From positions 62,001 through 126,000 of the forward strand of contig CAWGNT010000026.1 of the NCBI GenBank assembly GCA_963824085.1: a stretch of 64,000 nucleotides of DNA. Reading direction: 5' to 3'. The position numbers and the translations under genes were made by a program. Shown piece after piece: positions 63,601 through 64,000 of the stretch (position 1 is its first letter; each line of letters starts with the position of its first letter). The notes under the pieces are model-generated. The model was given only the letters and a program-made list of their open reading frames with translations, made no database searches and had not been told where the DNA came from. The DNA is from JARRNE01 sp963824085. GTDB taxonomy: Bacteria; Pseudomonadota; Gammaproteobacteria; Chromatiales; Chromatiaceae.

Positions 63601-64000
63601 GCACGGAGAAGACGCCGCCGGACTCCGGCCGGATCTCGGTGACGCGGCCCTGCTGCTGCAGGCGCGCCAGATAGGCCGCCACGTTGTCCGCGCTGCCCTG
63701 GTACGACCATGTCTCGCCAGTGACCGGCCGCACACCCAGACGCACCTCGTCCCGGGCGTTGCGGATCATCTCCTGCATCGCGGTGGTATGGGCCTCGAGC
63801 TGGGTGCGCTGGTCGGCGGTGATCTCCCCCATCTGTTCGAACAGCCGGGCGAACCCACGGGTGCGGCCCACCTGCTCGTGGGCCTGCTTCATCAGGGCGT
63901 CGCCCGCGGCCACGTCCTCGCGGCTGCTTTCCAACCAGTTGCGCAGGTTTCTGCCCGTTTCCTGCAGTTCCGCGCGGTGGGCGTCCCAGGCACGCATGAC
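60650..64000 (-). CDS. Large protein with adenosine-deaminase domain (partial at right edge)
   Basis: At least 1115 codons, open through the edge of the window. After about 530 residues of unrecognised sequence comes a full deaminase catalytic set: His538 and His540 (EPHLHGAG), VVGFDKAG (about 732), His871 and Glu874 (IHAGE), His903 (RIGHG), PPTSNI, and Asp1007 in ATDNP. These equal adenosine deaminase His15, His17, His214, Glu217, His238 and Asp295; the usual second Asp is Asn. Such domains occur in polymorphic toxins. Zn2+-dependent deamination of adenosine or a nucleotide is predicted. It is the first visible gene of the cluster. Confidence 0.75.
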   Translation of the reverse strand, partial: VMRAWDAHRAELQETGRNLRNWLESSREDVAAGDALMKQAHEQVGRTRGFARLFEQMGEITADQRTQLEAHTTAMQEMIRNARDEVRLGVRPVTGETWSYQGSADNVAAYLARLQQQGRVTEIRPESGGVFSVRTADGSLQWFFPQGRESPVVIDVVDESVQAAAPDVPEATRSQALVHLRGGGWPDLPSFVGGLPPGRGAAFITWMARPEVGAAVANEGLPLPLIRTLAASPRQLAAVSDVGPHHIKVWYDAWAQRHPDGQAGDFLDDFRDVMSWRGTMEVSGVAEAGELLDRRAESVVPSEVQFTAPSGPAMHAADTPTPTHSDALTTALEGERKPGARYSTFQHGGSRWVMEREEGEITRLLRLDADNTVVERVPVSIDMAALREVLTAVRNAPDEASARTELARSDAPLAELDPLLSLRAGVPPDQIPLMNALAHHPLREPAIVASTTTTAPEAPACDPNDPLAALPPELVPVANALPFEVQQAIEVMAEWDTSRVSDMLNNPLMVSAFRSDPGNAAVFLRTLGETRGLPLYEPHLHGAGAMAYARRMATDVVEAPPRDRARVLANRLAFGDAMAAELDDPNHPVQSQWAALRPQLETLGTDLGSTPAGRVPRALRQRAQTLGEQIESSLHLGIERASRPQLQRFFRLYNLITGTFRTEGLPAILPELVRRGTGGLEIRTGERLPATDPITGGTRRIITRTGGVLGGATREQNQVLLQQVFSDLARSDVVGFDKAGLESLQGLGVMTDASLAAHAMNYCILAGWLGTRPNTAAAATRVLGYDPLGPETAGLFEQVLAEQAARREAIESQTQPLPPDLPTAPVADFAARVRALREAIAQVAADRAQYPGVEGELATGAMPTGMKDITIHAGEQLASGNVEMSQLLSNVESAITAGADRIGHGTVLGLRFPQDLPQLGFHEQPDGSWRRTVDSNRGAQVEQVIRADEVARLEARRLAALARIAQLRIAVEVPPTSNIVLSGLPPLRHPVGQMLADQPDLRVVAATDNPAIHRTDLPTETAFLAASAGMGLPRRTVLYLEGYASRMGGRPLENVPRLTDDLVGSIVRNTPEGDRLAVLQALYARWPVGAPPDGATAADAASFETAVRRIMRGVIY

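Noticed and set aside
60650..64000. RADAR RdrB defence protein
   Set aside because: The deaminase motif fits, but no rdrA-type ATPase is adjacent and the DUF4157 neighbour points to an injection-system cargo; kept only as an alternative.

Overview
The window is a high-GC proteobacterial chromosome segment, most probably from a gammaproteobacterium with sulfur-oxidiser traits. The evidence is an E. coli-like ribosomal gene order, gamma-type EF-Tu and RpoA sequences, a Tat-exported SoxY-SoxZ fusion, a UPF0324/YeiH-type transporter sometimes linked to sulfur compounds, a beta-carbonic-anhydrase-fold enzyme, and remains of a NifS gene. The exact taxon cannot be fixed from the sequence alone.

1-18.1 kb: one almost uninterrupted plus-strand superoperon joining the str (rpsL, rpsG, fusA, tuf), S10, spc and alpha (rpsM, rpsK, rpsD, rpoA, rplQ) blocks. 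It includes the 37-aa rpmJ gene. It closes with a clear hairpin-T terminator, and a sigma-70-like promoter lies before rpsM.

18.1-32.5 kb: housekeeping and metabolic genes separated by long non-coding stretches. They are a frameshifted SAM hydroxide adenosyltransferase, a frameshifted glycine-zipper protein, an S41 peptidase, a sigma-54 activator with a cysteine-containing sensor domain, an FmdB-like zinc ribbon, a carbonic-anhydrase-like enzyme, a YeiH-type transporter behind a candidate sigma-54 promoter, the SoxYZ fusion, a decayed nifS, a Rap1a/Tai-like secreted protein, a haem-c HAMP sensor and a DUF4388-like protein. A dispersed palindromic repeat family with copies differing mostly by transitions fills many of the gaps.

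32.8-48.1 kb: a SWIM-SNF2 helicase, a RecD2-like helicase, a sixA remnant, an RtcA cluster coupled to a zinc-ribbon/HTH protein, a REP-associated transposase (RAYT) next to REP palindromes, a Rieske protein with a long helical extension, and a small suf cluster (Rrf2 regulator, sufS, sufU) that lacks sufBCD.

48.5-57.1 kb: an accessory stretch with a DUF2750 protein, a P-loop protein, an AT-rich foreign gene, a methyltransferase followed by an attC-like site, mreB, a 1.8-kb gene-free region holding three degenerate repeats spaced exactly 64 bp apart (CRISPR-like relic), xdhC and a receiver-less sigma-54 activator.

57.2-64.0 kb: a minus-strand cluster that is the most novel part. A very large protein with a complete adenosine-deaminase active site is translationally coupled to a 304-aa protein of unknown function. 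It is followed by a DUF4157 (eCIS-core, HEXXH) protein ending in a GH73-like muramidase domain. This looks like a cargo or toxin module of an extracellular contractile injection system whose structural genes lie beyond the right edge.
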